Part shown: in pieces, positions 51,133 through 58,063 of the stretch
Numbering within the stretch: the first letter of the stretch is position 1
How the letters are laid out: each line of letters opens with the position of its first letter
Assembly (NCBI RefSeq): GCF_001984175.1
Contig: NZ_MTQP01000064.1
Span: 124,001-188,000 of the forward strand
From: Saccharothrix sp. ALI-22-I
GTDB lineage: Bacteria > Actinomycetota > Actinomycetes > Mycobacteriales > Pseudonocardiaceae
Direction: 5' to 3'
DNA length: 64,000 bases
The notes under the pieces: model-generated
Database searches by the model: none
Told to the model about the DNA's origin: nothing
What the model saw: only the letters and a program-made list of their open reading frames with translations
Made by a program: the position numbers and the translations under genes

Positions 51133-53034
51133 TCAGCCCCGCAGCTTGTTGCGGTTGCGCTCGCGGCCGCGCTGGTTGGCGTCCAGGATGACCTTCCGCA
51201 CCCGCACGACCTCCGGCGCGACCTCGACGCACTCGTCGGCGGCGCAGAACTCCAGCGCCTCCTCCAGCGACAGCTTCCGCGGCCGGGCCAGGGTCTCCAT
51301 CACGTCCGCGGTCGACGTGCGCATGTTCGTCAGCTTCTTCTCACGGCAGACGTTGACGTCCAGGTCCTCCGCGCGCGGGTTCTCGCCGACGACCATGCCC
51401 TCGTACGCGTCCGCGCCCGGCTCCACGAAGAACGTGCCCCGGTCGGCCAGCTGGATCATCGCGTACGCCGTGATCGACCCGGACCGGTCGGCCACCAGCG
51501 AACCGTTGTGCCTGGTCCGGATCTCGCCGGCCCACGGGGCGTAGCCCTCGGACACCGCGTTCGCGATACCGGTGCCGCGCGTCTCGGTCAGGAACTCGGT
51601 GCGGAACCCGATCAGGCCGCGCGACGGCACCACGTAGTCCAGCTTGATCCGACCGGACCCGTGGCCGGACATGTTCTCCATCCGGCCCTTGCGGTTGGCC
51701 AGCAGCTGGGTGATGGCGCCCAGGTGCTCCTCCGGCGCGTCGATGGTCAGGCGCTCGAACGGCTCGTGCAGCTTGCCGTCGACCGTCTTGGTGACCACCT
51801 GCGGCTTGCCGACGGTCAGCTCGAAGCCTTCCCGCTTCATCTGCTCGACCAGGATGGCCAGCGCCAGCTCACCGCGGCCCTGCACCTCCCAGGTGTCGGG
51901 GCGCTCGGTGGGCAGCACGCGCACCGAGACGTTGCCGACCAGCTCCGAGTCCAACCGGGCCTTGAGCACGCGCGCGGTCAGCTTGGTGCCGCCGCCGCGA
52001 CCGGCCAGCGGGGAGGTGTTCACGCCGATCGTCATCGAGATCGCGGGCTCGTCCACGGTGATCCGCGGCAGCGGCTCGGGGTTGTCCACGTCGGCGAGCG
52101 TGTCGCCGATGGTGATCTCCGGGATGCCGGCGATGGCGACCAGGTCACCCGCGCGCGCCGTCTCGGCGGGCACGCGGTCCAGCGCCTCGGTGATCAGCAG
52201 CTCGGTGATCCGGACCTTCTGGATCGTGCCGTCCTCACGGCACCACGCGACCGTCTCACCCTTGCGGATGGTGCCGGACTCGATGCGGCACAGCGCGATG
52301 CGGCCGAGGAACGACGACGCGTCGAGGTTGGTCACCAACGCGCGCAGCGGCGCGTCCGCGTCACCCATCGGGGCCGGGATGTGCTTGAACAGCACCTCGA
52401 ACAGGACGTCGAGGTTCTCCTCGTCCGGCAGGCCGCCGTCCTCGGGCTGGTTCAGCGACGCCCGGCCGGCGCGCGCCGACGCGTAGACGACCGGCAGGTC
52501 CAGCACCGATTCGTCGGCGCCGACCTCGCTGGCCAGGTCGAGCAGCAGGTCGTGGGCCTCTTCGACGACCTCGGAGATCCGGGCGTCGGGGCGGTCGACC
52601 TTGTTCACCACCAGGATCACCGGCAGACCGGCGGCCAGCGTCTTGCGCAGCACGAACCGGGTCTGCGGCAGCGGGCCTTCGGAGGCGTCCACCAGCAGCA
52701 CGACGCCGTCGACCATGGACAGGCCGCGTTCGACCTCACCACCGAAGTCGGCGTGGCCGGGGGTGTCCACCACGTTGATGGTGACCGGGCCGTCGGGCGT
52801 CTCGCGGCGGACCGCGGTGTTCTTGGCGAGGATCGTGATCCCCTTCTCGCGCTCCAGCTCGCCCGAGTCCATGACCCGGTCGACGAGCTCGGCTCGCGCG
52901 GAGAAGGCGCCGGACTGGCGAAGCATGGCGTCGACGAGTGTGGTCTTGCCGTGGTCAACGTGCGCGACGATCGCGACGTTGCGCAGGTCGTTGCGGACCA
53001 GCGTTTCCTTGATCGACGCGGTGGCCGTGGGCAC
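51133..53034 (-). CDS. typA: Translational GTPase TypA/BipA
   Basis: A 633-residue GTPase. G1 is AHVDHGKTTL, G3 DTPGHADF, G4 NKVDRPDAR; domains II-V and the BipA C-terminal domain follow (PSRGLIGFRTEFLTETRG, MQ-type IQLADRGTFFVEPG). It binds the 70S ribosome and helps assembly and stress or cold adaptation. AGGAG lies 6 nt before the GTG start. lpqW follows, with a strong terminator between them. Confidence 0.96.
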   Translation of the reverse strand: MPTATASIKETLVRNDLRNVAIVAHVDHGKTTLVDAMLRQSGAFSARAELVDRVMDSGELEREKGITILAKNTAVRRETPDGPVTINVVDTPGHADFGGEVERGLSMVDGVVLLVDASEGPLPQTRFVLRKTLAAGLPVILVVNKVDRPDARISEVVEEAHDLLLDLASEVGADESVLDLPVVYASARAGRASLNQPEDGGLPDEENLDVLFEVLFKHIPAPMGDADAPLRALVTNLDASSFLGRIALCRIESGTIRKGETVAWCREDGTIQKVRITELLITEALDRVPAETARAGDLVAIAGIPEITIGDTLADVDNPEPLPRITVDEPAISMTIGVNTSPLAGRGGGTKLTARVLKARLDSELVGNVSVRVLPTERPDTWEVQGRGELALAILVEQMKREGFELTVGKPQVVTKTVDGKLHEPFERLTIDAPEEHLGAITQLLANRKGRMENMSGHGSGRIKLDYVVPSRGLIGFRTEFLTETRGTGIANAVSEGYAPWAGEIRTRHNGSLVADRSGSITAYAMIQLADRGTFFVEPGADAYEGMVVGENPRAEDLDVNVCREKKLTNMRTSTADVMETLARPRKLSLEEALEFCAADECVEVAPEVVRVRKVILDANQRGRERNRNKLRG

Positions 53035-53143
53035 GCGGAACTCCTAGAGCTGTCTGTGCGGGGGAAGCCAGGCGCCGGACGTTGGATCGCGCGCAGCCTT
53101 GACGACAGCCTACCGGGCGGAACGCCCTTACCACACACGTACC

Positions 53144-53170
53144 GTAGGTGAGGTCAGCCTCACCTACCCT
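53144..53170 (+). promoter_or_regulatory. IdeR/DtxR-like iron box overlapping a promoter
   Basis: TGAGGTCAGCCTCACCTAC (53149-53167) agrees with the IdeR/DtxR consensus TWAGGTWAGSCTWACCTWA at most positions. It lies within a wider perfect dyad, GTAGGTGAG and CTCACCTAC (53144-53152, 53159-53167). TACCCT (53165-53170), a possible -10, overlaps it, so an iron-loaded repressor would block transcription of the downstream small gene. Confidence 0.6.
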
Positions 53171-53182
53171 GTGGACACCCGG

Positions 53183-53416
53183 ATGAGTGGAGCACGGCGC
53201 GTGGGCAAGGTCAAGGTGAAGAAGAAGTGTTGTCGGTCTACACCGCGGTGCAAGCGTTGCCCGGTCGTGGTGCTGCTCAAGGCCAGGGAGAAGGCCGCGA
53301 AGAAGGCCGCGAAGCAAGAGCGCAAGGACGAACGCGAAGTCGGCAGGCCCGGCAAGATCGGCAAGATCGGGAAGGTCGGGAAGGTCGCGAAGAAGGACCG
53401 GAAGACGGCCGTGTGA
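53183..53416 (+). CDS. Small Lys/Cys-rich protein, possibly iron-regulated
   Basis: A 77-residue basic protein. After GKVKVKKK it has CCRSTPRCKRCP, a four-Cys cluster with CxxC spacing suited to binding a metal or Fe-S, then Lys/Ala helices and tandem KIGKIGKVGKV repeats. The ATG at 53183 is the likely start; a GTG at 53171 is possible. It is conserved in pattern in actinobacteria as far as I recall, but no function is known. The iron-box dyad upstream suggests expression when iron is low. Confidence 0.7.
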   Translation: MSGARRVGKVKVKKKCCRSTPRCKRCPVVVLLKAREKAAKKAAKQERKDEREVGRPGKIGKIGKVGKVAKKDRKTAV

Positions 53417-53462
53417 GACCCACCACCCGACATGCGCCGGGTGGGACGCGGGCCGCTCGCGG

Positions 53463-53762
53463 CTAGCCCATCACTGCCTCGTTGACCCTGGCCAGCTCGG
53501 GCGCCGTCCGGGTGGCCTGGAACTCGACCACCTGGTACTTCGCCAGCTTGCGGATCGCGAGCGGGTCCGTGGCGAGCAGCGCGTCCAGCTTCCCGCGCAG
53601 CATCGGCCGCGCGATGATCACGCTGCCCACGCGGGGTACCTGACGGCCCGAGGCCAGGAAGCGCCCGGCCTCGTACTGCTTCTTCAGCCACTCCACGTGA
53701 TCCGGCAAGGCGTAGTCGACCTCGTCCAACGGGGCGGTGTACTCCAACAGCACGACGTACAT
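53463..53762 (-). CDS. YCII-related (YciI-like) protein
   Basis: A 99-residue ferredoxin-like alpha/beta protein: starting MYVVLLEYTAPLDEVD, with HVEWLKKQYEAGRFLASGRQ and GSVIIARPMLRGKLDALLATDP, the YCII family core. The family has an Asp/His pair that may be catalytic; the His in DHVEWL is present. The ATG at 53762 is chosen because homologues begin at the same MYVVLLEY; an upstream in-frame region is unconserved. It is divergent from trpS, with 51 bp to its leader peptide. Confidence 0.87.
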   Translation of the reverse strand: MYVVLLEYTAPLDEVDYALPDHVEWLKKQYEAGRFLASGRQVPRVGSVIIARPMLRGKLDALLATDPLAIRKLAKYQVVEFQATRTAPELARVNEAVMG

Positions 53763-53800
53763 GGAAAGAATGTAAACCGCGACACACGGGGGTAACACGG

Positions 53801-53806
53801 TAAGAT
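53801..53806 (+). promoter_or_regulatory. -10 box of the trpS leader
   Basis: TAAGAT lies 7 nt before the ATG of the trpS leader peptide, so transcription should begin at or next to that ATG and the leader peptide would be translated from a leaderless transcript. No good -35 is seen. Confidence 0.6.
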
Positions 53807-53813
53807 CGCGGTT

Positions 53814-53861
53814 ATGCGCACTCTCCACCCGTTCTGGTGGTCCGCCTTCAGGCGGCCCTGA
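53814..53861 (+). CDS. trpS leader peptide with tandem Trp codons
   Basis: A 15-residue reading frame, MRTLHPFWWSAFRRP, with adjacent TGG codons at 53835-53840. Its end overlaps the first stem of the attenuator (CCGCC 53842-53846 with GGCGG 53851-53855). A ribosome stalled at the Trp codons for lack of charged tRNA-Trp would cover this stem and free GGCGGCC for antitermination. This layout is the standard ribosome-mediated attenuator, described for an auxiliary trpS in Streptomyces. Confidence 0.8.
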   Translation: MRTLHPFWWSAFRRP

Positions 53862-53913
53862 GAACTGCGCGTCAGACGAACGCAGGCCGCCCGCTGGGCG
53901 GCCTTCGTGCTTT
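53842..53913 (+). promoter_or_regulatory. Transcription attenuator of trpS
   Basis: The terminator stem pairs AGGCCGCCC (53884-53892) with GGGCGGCCT (53896-53904), a perfect 9-bp stem with a 3-nt loop, then TTCGTGCTTTC. The competing antiterminator pairs GGCGGCC (53851-53857) with GGCCGCC (53885-53891). When Trp-tRNA is scarce the antiterminator should form and trpS is transcribed. Confidence 0.8.
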
Positions 53914-53953
53914 CGGGGGGCCACGTCGAGCGGGCACACCCGAAGGGATGACC

Positions 53954-54919
53954 ATGATCAGGCTGTCCGCGATCACCCCGTCCGGCCCCGTCCAACTGGG
54001 CAACTACCTCGGCGCCATCAGGCGGTGGGCCGCCGAGGGCACCGAAGAGGACGTCTACTTCATCAGCGACCTGCACGCGATGACGACCTCGCACAACCCG
54101 TCGAGGCTGCGATCACTGACCCGGGAGCAGTTGGCGGTGCTCATCGCCGCCGGCGTCGATCCGAGGTCGGTGGCGGTGCAGTCCGACCTGGTCCGCGAGC
54201 TGGGCGCGCTGACGTGGGTGCTGGAGTGCACCTGCACCTACGGCGAGGCCGCCCGGATGATCCAGTTCAAGGAGAAGTCGGAGGGCCGGTCGTCGGTCCG
54301 GTTGAGCCTGCTCACCTACCCGGTGCTGATGGCCGCCGACATCCTGTTGCAGGGCGCGCACGAGGTGCCGGTCGGTGACGACCAGCAGCAGCACGTGGAG
54401 CTGGCCCGGGTGCTGGCGCGGCGGTTCAACGGCACGTACGGCGAGGTGTTCGTGATGCCGCGTTCCGTGGTGCCGCCGACCGCGGCGCGGGTCCGTGACC
54501 TGGCAGATCCGACCCGCAAGATGGACAAGTCCGCCAAGGACGCCGCGGGCACGGTCTTCCTGCTCGACCCGCCTGACCTCGTGCGCCGCAAGATCCAGCG
54601 CGCGGTGACGGACGACCGGGGTGAGGTGCGTTACGCGCCGGACGAGCAGCCGGGCATCGCGAACCTCCTGGAAATCCTGGCGGCGTGCACCCGCAAGGAC
54701 CCTGCGGAGCTGGCGGGCACCCTGAAGGGCTACTCCGAACTGAAGGCCGTCACCGCCGACGCGGTGGTCGAGGAGCTCCGGTCCGTCCGCGAGAAGACAC
54801 AGGAACTCCTCAACGACCCCGCCGAGCTGGACCGCGTACGCGCCCACGGCGCCGAACGCTCCCGCGAACGCTGCAACCACCGCCTGGACGCAGCCCTCCG
54901 CATGTCCGGCCTCGGCTGA
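53954..54919 (+). CDS. trpS: Tryptophanyl-tRNA synthetase, attenuator-regulated (auxiliary type)
   Basis: A 321-residue class Ic synthetase. The HIGH-like region reads PSGPVQLGNYLGAI, with Gln where His is usual, and the KMSKS loop is KMDKS. The specificity region GDDQQQHVELAR and FISDLHAMT are present. The ATG at 53954 is chosen because GAAGGG lies 6 nt upstream. The variant motifs and the Trp-codon attenuator resemble the auxiliary, indolmycin-resistant TrpRS of Streptomyces, so a second housekeeping trpS is probably elsewhere; resistance itself is not proven here. Confidence 0.93.
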   Translation: MIRLSAITPSGPVQLGNYLGAIRRWAAEGTEEDVYFISDLHAMTTSHNPSRLRSLTREQLAVLIAAGVDPRSVAVQSDLVRELGALTWVLECTCTYGEAARMIQFKEKSEGRSSVRLSLLTYPVLMAADILLQGAHEVPVGDDQQQHVELARVLARRFNGTYGEVFVMPRSVVPPTAARVRDLADPTRKMDKSAKDAAGTVFLLDPPDLVRRKIQRAVTDDRGEVRYAPDEQPGIANLLEILAACTRKDPAELAGTLKGYSELKAVTADAVVEELRSVREKTQELLNDPAELDRVRAHGAERSRERCNHRLDAALRMSGLG

Positions 54920-54920
54920 C

Positions 54921-55074
54921 CCCCTTCGAGAGTCGAACCTCCAAGTCCCGAGAGTCCTGCGTTCCGGTACCCCGAGTTCAACACTCAGGTCGGTCGGCCC
55001 GTGTCCTGAGCGTTGAATTCAGGGGTCCTGAGCGTTCGACTCTCGCGGTCTGGAGGTTCGACTCTCGGAGGGGT
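54921..55074. terminator. Giant palindrome of 22-bp units between convergent trpS and the NUDIX gene
   Basis: Left arm 54921-54989 pairs with right arm 55005-55074; the outer 17 bp (CGAGAGTCGAACCTCCA, 54927-54943, with its complement at 55051-55067) are perfect. Each arm holds three units of 22-23 bp built on TGAGCGTTGAATTC or GGTTCGACTCTCG. The palindrome fills the whole spacer from stop codon to stop codon, consistent with a bidirectional terminator. Confidence 0.75.
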
Positions 55075-55904
55075 TAGGGGAGGAGGGGGTGTAGGGCGGG
55101 GAGGAGGACGCGGTCCGCGGGGAGCCAGTCGAGGGTGTCCAGGTCGGCTGCGGTGAGCCAGCGGAGGGCGTGGTGTTCGACGGCTTCGGGTTCGCCGTCC
55201 GTGAGGTGGGCGGCGAACACCCGGAGGAGGAGGTCGGAGCGCAGGGGGACGTCGGGGCCTACCTGGTCGCCGGGCTCCACGGTGACGTTCAGTTCCTCGC
55301 TGCACTCGCGGACCACGGCGGCGTGATCGGTCTCGTCGGGCTCCACGCGTCCGCCTGGTAGTTCCCACTTGCCTGCGGCGTCGGCGGGGTAGGAGCGTTG
55401 CTGGGCCAAAAGCAGGCCGTTGCGGATGATTGCGGCACCTACTACTACGCGCGCGCTCCGCAACTCCACGCTGCGTTGCGACACGGCCGCAGCACGCGCT
55501 TGCAGGACCTTCAACGCCAAACCCCGCCCCACGAGCACGTCGGCCAGGCGTCCGAACGGCCCACCGGGGCTGGACCACTCCACCGAGTCGACCACCATCG
55601 TGCCGCCGCCGGTGTGCAGCAGGTCCGTGACCAGCGTGAACCGGGGCAACGGCCCACCGACCAGCTCCGCCGACACCCCCGTGGTGTCGGCCCGCGTCAC
55701 GACCAGCCTCCCGTTGACCGGCCCCACCGACCCGGCCAGCTCCGCCCCCACGAACAGCACCGGCCCGCCCAAGATCCGCACGCCCAGGCCACGGACCGCA
55801 CGGGCCAGCAACCGGGCGTCCAACAACGCGGCGGCGACCGTCCGCAACGGGGCGTCGACCAGCGTGGTGGTTCTGAGCTCGGGCACGAACGACGATCCTG
55901 CCAT
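55074..55904 (-). CDS. SRPBCC-like domain fused to a NUDIX hydrolase
   Basis: A 276-residue two-domain protein. Residues 1-150 look like an SRPBCC/polyketide-cyclase-like fold (VDAPLRTVAAALLDARLLARAV, then TDLLHTGGGTMVVDSVEW). From about residue 155 a NUDIX/MutT domain follows, with box GGRVEPDETDHAAVVRECSE then EL: the glycine at the end of the box is replaced by Asn. It should hydrolyse a nucleotide derivative, with the first domain perhaps binding a hydrophobic ligand. The ATG at 55904 is called; a GTG two codons upstream is possible. Confidence 0.85.
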   Translation of the reverse strand: MAGSSFVPELRTTTLVDAPLRTVAAALLDARLLARAVRGLGVRILGGPVLFVGAELAGSVGPVNGRLVVTRADTTGVSAELVGGPLPRFTLVTDLLHTGGGTMVVDSVEWSSPGGPFGRLADVLVGRGLALKVLQARAAAVSQRSVELRSARVVVGAAIIRNGLLLAQQRSYPADAAGKWELPGGRVEPDETDHAAVVRECSEELNVTVEPGDQVGPDVPLRSDLLLRVFAAHLTDGEPEAVEHHALRWLTAADLDTLDWLPADRVLLPALHPLLP

Positions 55905-55936
55905 CAGCACGACCGGTCACCAGCCACAGCCGGCCA

Positions 55937-57205
55937 TCACCGGAAGAGCGGCCAGCGCACCTCCAGCCGGGCGCCGCCCTCAGGCGACTCACCGGCCCGG
56001 ATCGTGCCCTTGCGCCGACGCACCAGGTGCGCGACGAGAGCCAACCCCAACCCGAACCCGCCGGTGGCACGTCCGCGGTCCGATTCGACCCGGTAGAAGC
56101 GGTCGAACACCTTCTGCCGGTGCTCCTCGGGGATGCCGTGGCCGTCGTCGTCCACCAGCAGCCGCACTTCACGCGCGGCCGGCAGCACCGAGATCCGGAT
56201 GAACGTGCGGGCGTAACGGGCCGCGTTGCGCAGCAGGTTGTCCAGCACCAGTTCGACCTCGGTCCCCGCGGCGGAGATCAGGCACGCGCTGATCGGCGCG
56301 GCGATCTGCACCAGCAGTTCCGTCTCGCCCAGCCGGTCCACCGCGGCATGCGCCTGCAACACCAGGTCGACGGGCTCGGCGCGGGGCAGTTCGCCGGTGT
56401 CCGCCCGCGCCAGGATCAGCAACGCGTCGACCAGCGCGGACATCCGCACCGACTCCTCCACCACCGATTCCAGCACCTCGATGGAGAAGTCCGGGTCGGG
56501 GTGCGCCACCGCCACCTCGGCCTGCGCCCGCACGGACGTCACCGGTGACCGCAGCTCGTGCGCGGCGTCACCGGTGAACCGGCGCAGCCGTTCGGTGGCC
56601 TCGTCCCGTCGGGCCAGCAGGGCGTTCAACGCCTCCGCAAGCGCTTGCAGCTCGTCCCGTGCGGCCGGCACCGGCAGCCGTTGACCGCGCGGCAGCTCAC
56701 CCGCCGCCACCCGCATCCGCTCCACCGGCCGCAACGACGACCGCACGGCCAGCCACGTCGCTATCCCCACCAGCCCCGCGACCAGCACCGCGGCCACGGC
56801 CAGCCACCGCGTGCCGAGGCTGTTGGCCTCCTGGTAGCCGACGAGCGTGTCACCGGCGACGTGCAGCTGCGGCGTGCCGTCGGCCGTGAACTCCACCCGC
56901 CCGATCCACCGGTGCGCGCTGGACCCGTCGATCCGCAGCACGGGTTCACCGGCCTTGAGCCGCCGGATGTCCGCCGTCGTCAGGTCCGGCCGAGGACCGC
57001 CGTCCAACGGGTTGCCCGCGGTGTCCAGCACGCGCATGTTCCCTGATCTGGCCAGCTCCGAGTCCACCGCGCTGACCTGCACGAACCCGATCAGGCGGGG
57101 GGCGAGCAGGGTCAACGCAAGCAGGCACAGCAAGGCCACGCCGGTCGCCACGACGGTGATCCGGAACCGCAGCGTGCGCCGCAGCCACCACCGGCGCGGG
57201 TTCAC
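55937..57205 (-). CDS. Two-component sensor histidine kinase
   Basis: A 422-residue kinase: two membrane helices (about residues 14-40 and 138-158) around an extracytoplasmic sensor of about 95 residues, a HAMP-like segment, dimerisation/phosphoacceptor region FTGDAAHELRSPVTSVRAQ with the phosphorylated His, and HATPase motifs DNLLRNAARYA (N box), DDDGHGIP (G1) and GGFGLGLAL (G2). The GTG start overlaps the regulator stop by GTGA. It faces the envelope, in keeping with a stress-sensing role; it resembles MprB-type kinases in layout only. Confidence 0.94.
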   Translation of the reverse strand: MNPRRWWLRRTLRFRITVVATGVALLCLLALTLLAPRLIGFVQVSAVDSELARSGNMRVLDTAGNPLDGGPRPDLTTADIRRLKAGEPVLRIDGSSAHRWIGRVEFTADGTPQLHVAGDTLVGYQEANSLGTRWLAVAAVLVAGLVGIATWLAVRSSLRPVERMRVAAGELPRGQRLPVPAARDELQALAEALNALLARRDEATERLRRFTGDAAHELRSPVTSVRAQAEVAVAHPDPDFSIEVLESVVEESVRMSALVDALLILARADTGELPRAEPVDLVLQAHAAVDRLGETELLVQIAAPISACLISAAGTEVELVLDNLLRNAARYARTFIRISVLPAAREVRLLVDDDGHGIPEEHRQKVFDRFYRVESDRGRATGGFGLGLALVAHLVRRRKGTIRAGESPEGGARLEVRWPLFR

Positions 57206-57930
57206 CTGCGCCTGGTCCCCGCCGAACCCAACGCCGCGTCGAGATCAGGCGTGGACGCCAGGTAGCCGTGGCCGCGCACGGTCCGCACGACCTCGCCAGC
57301 GCCCATCGCGTCCAGCTTGCGCCGCAGGTAGCCGACGTACACCTCGACCGCGTTGCGGGTCGCCGCCTGCTCGTCGCCCCACACCGTGCGCAGCAGCTCG
57401 TCCTTGGTCACCACCGACCCGGCCCGGCTGGCCAGCACGTCGAGCACCGCGTACTCGCGGGGCGACAACGCCACCGGCTCACCGGCCCAACTCACCTCGC
57501 GCATCGCCCGGTCCACCACCAGTTCGCCCAGCTTGAGCCTGCGGCGCGCCAGGTCCGCCGAGTTGCGCCGCAACAACGCCCGCACCTGCGCCACCAGCAC
57601 CACGAACGAGAACGGTTTCACCAGGTAGCCGTCGGCGCCGAGGTCGAGGCCGTCGGCCTGGTCCACCTCGCCGTCCTTGGCCGACACCATCAGCACGGGC
57701 GTGCGCACGCCCTCCGCCCGCATCCGCTGCAACACCCGGTAGCCGGACAGGCCGGGCAGCATGATGTCCAGCAGCACCACGTCGAACGCGCCGGTCAACG
57801 CCACCCTCAGCGCGTTGGGGCCGTCGGCGGCGGTGACCACCTCCATGCCCTCCGCGGACAGGCCGCGTTCCAGCGCGCGGCGTACACCGATCTCGTCGTC
57901 CACAACCAGCACCCGTGGTCTCACGCCCAC
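57202..57930 (-). CDS. OmpR/PhoB family response regulator
   Basis: A 242-residue regulator. The receiver domain has the acidic pair VVDDE, phospho-Asp in LLDIMLPG, and Lys in VKPFS. The DNA-binding domain is the winged helix LSPREYAVLDVLASRAGSVV and EVYVGYLRRKLD, VRTVRGHGYL. It is co-transcribed with the kinase. TCTCAG repeats 36-71 bp upstream match those before sigE and could be its binding sites, including autoregulation. It also lies divergent from the LolA-like/ABC operon. Confidence 0.95.
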   Translation of the reverse strand: MGVRPRVLVVDDEIGVRRALERGLSAEGMEVVTAADGPNALRVALTGAFDVVLLDIMLPGLSGYRVLQRMRAEGVRTPVLMVSAKDGEVDQADGLDLGADGYLVKPFSFVVLVAQVRALLRRNSADLARRRLKLGELVVDRAMREVSWAGEPVALSPREYAVLDVLASRAGSVVTKDELLRTVWGDEQAATRNAVEVYVGYLRRKLDAMGAGEVVRTVRGHGYLASTPDLDAALGSAGTRRR

Positions 57931-57965
57931 AGCATGCCCGGTCAGGGGGACAATCGGCGCGGGAG

Positions 57966-58001
57966 TCTCAGTGCGCTCTCAGCCTCTCAGCGCGGTCTCA
58001 G
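57966..58001. promoter_or_regulatory. Four TCTCAG repeats between the response regulator and the LolA-like operon
   Basis: TCTCAG starts at 57966, 57977, 57985 and 57996, that is with 11-, 8- and 11-bp steps, giving two 11-bp-spaced pairs. Such direct repeats are typical OmpR/PhoB-family binding sites. The array faces both the regulator gene and the operon at 58064. The same arrangement lies upstream of sigE. Confidence 0.65.
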
Positions 58002-58063
58002 GGCCACCGGAGGAGTGTCTGGGTTGTCGGGTCGCAAGGGGCTACCCGGTAGGAGGAGGGGAC

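Noticed and set aside
53101-53182. A tRNA or riboswitch in the typA/small-protein spacer
   Set aside because: No cloverleaf or known riboswitch core is seen; the only structure is the short iron-box dyad.
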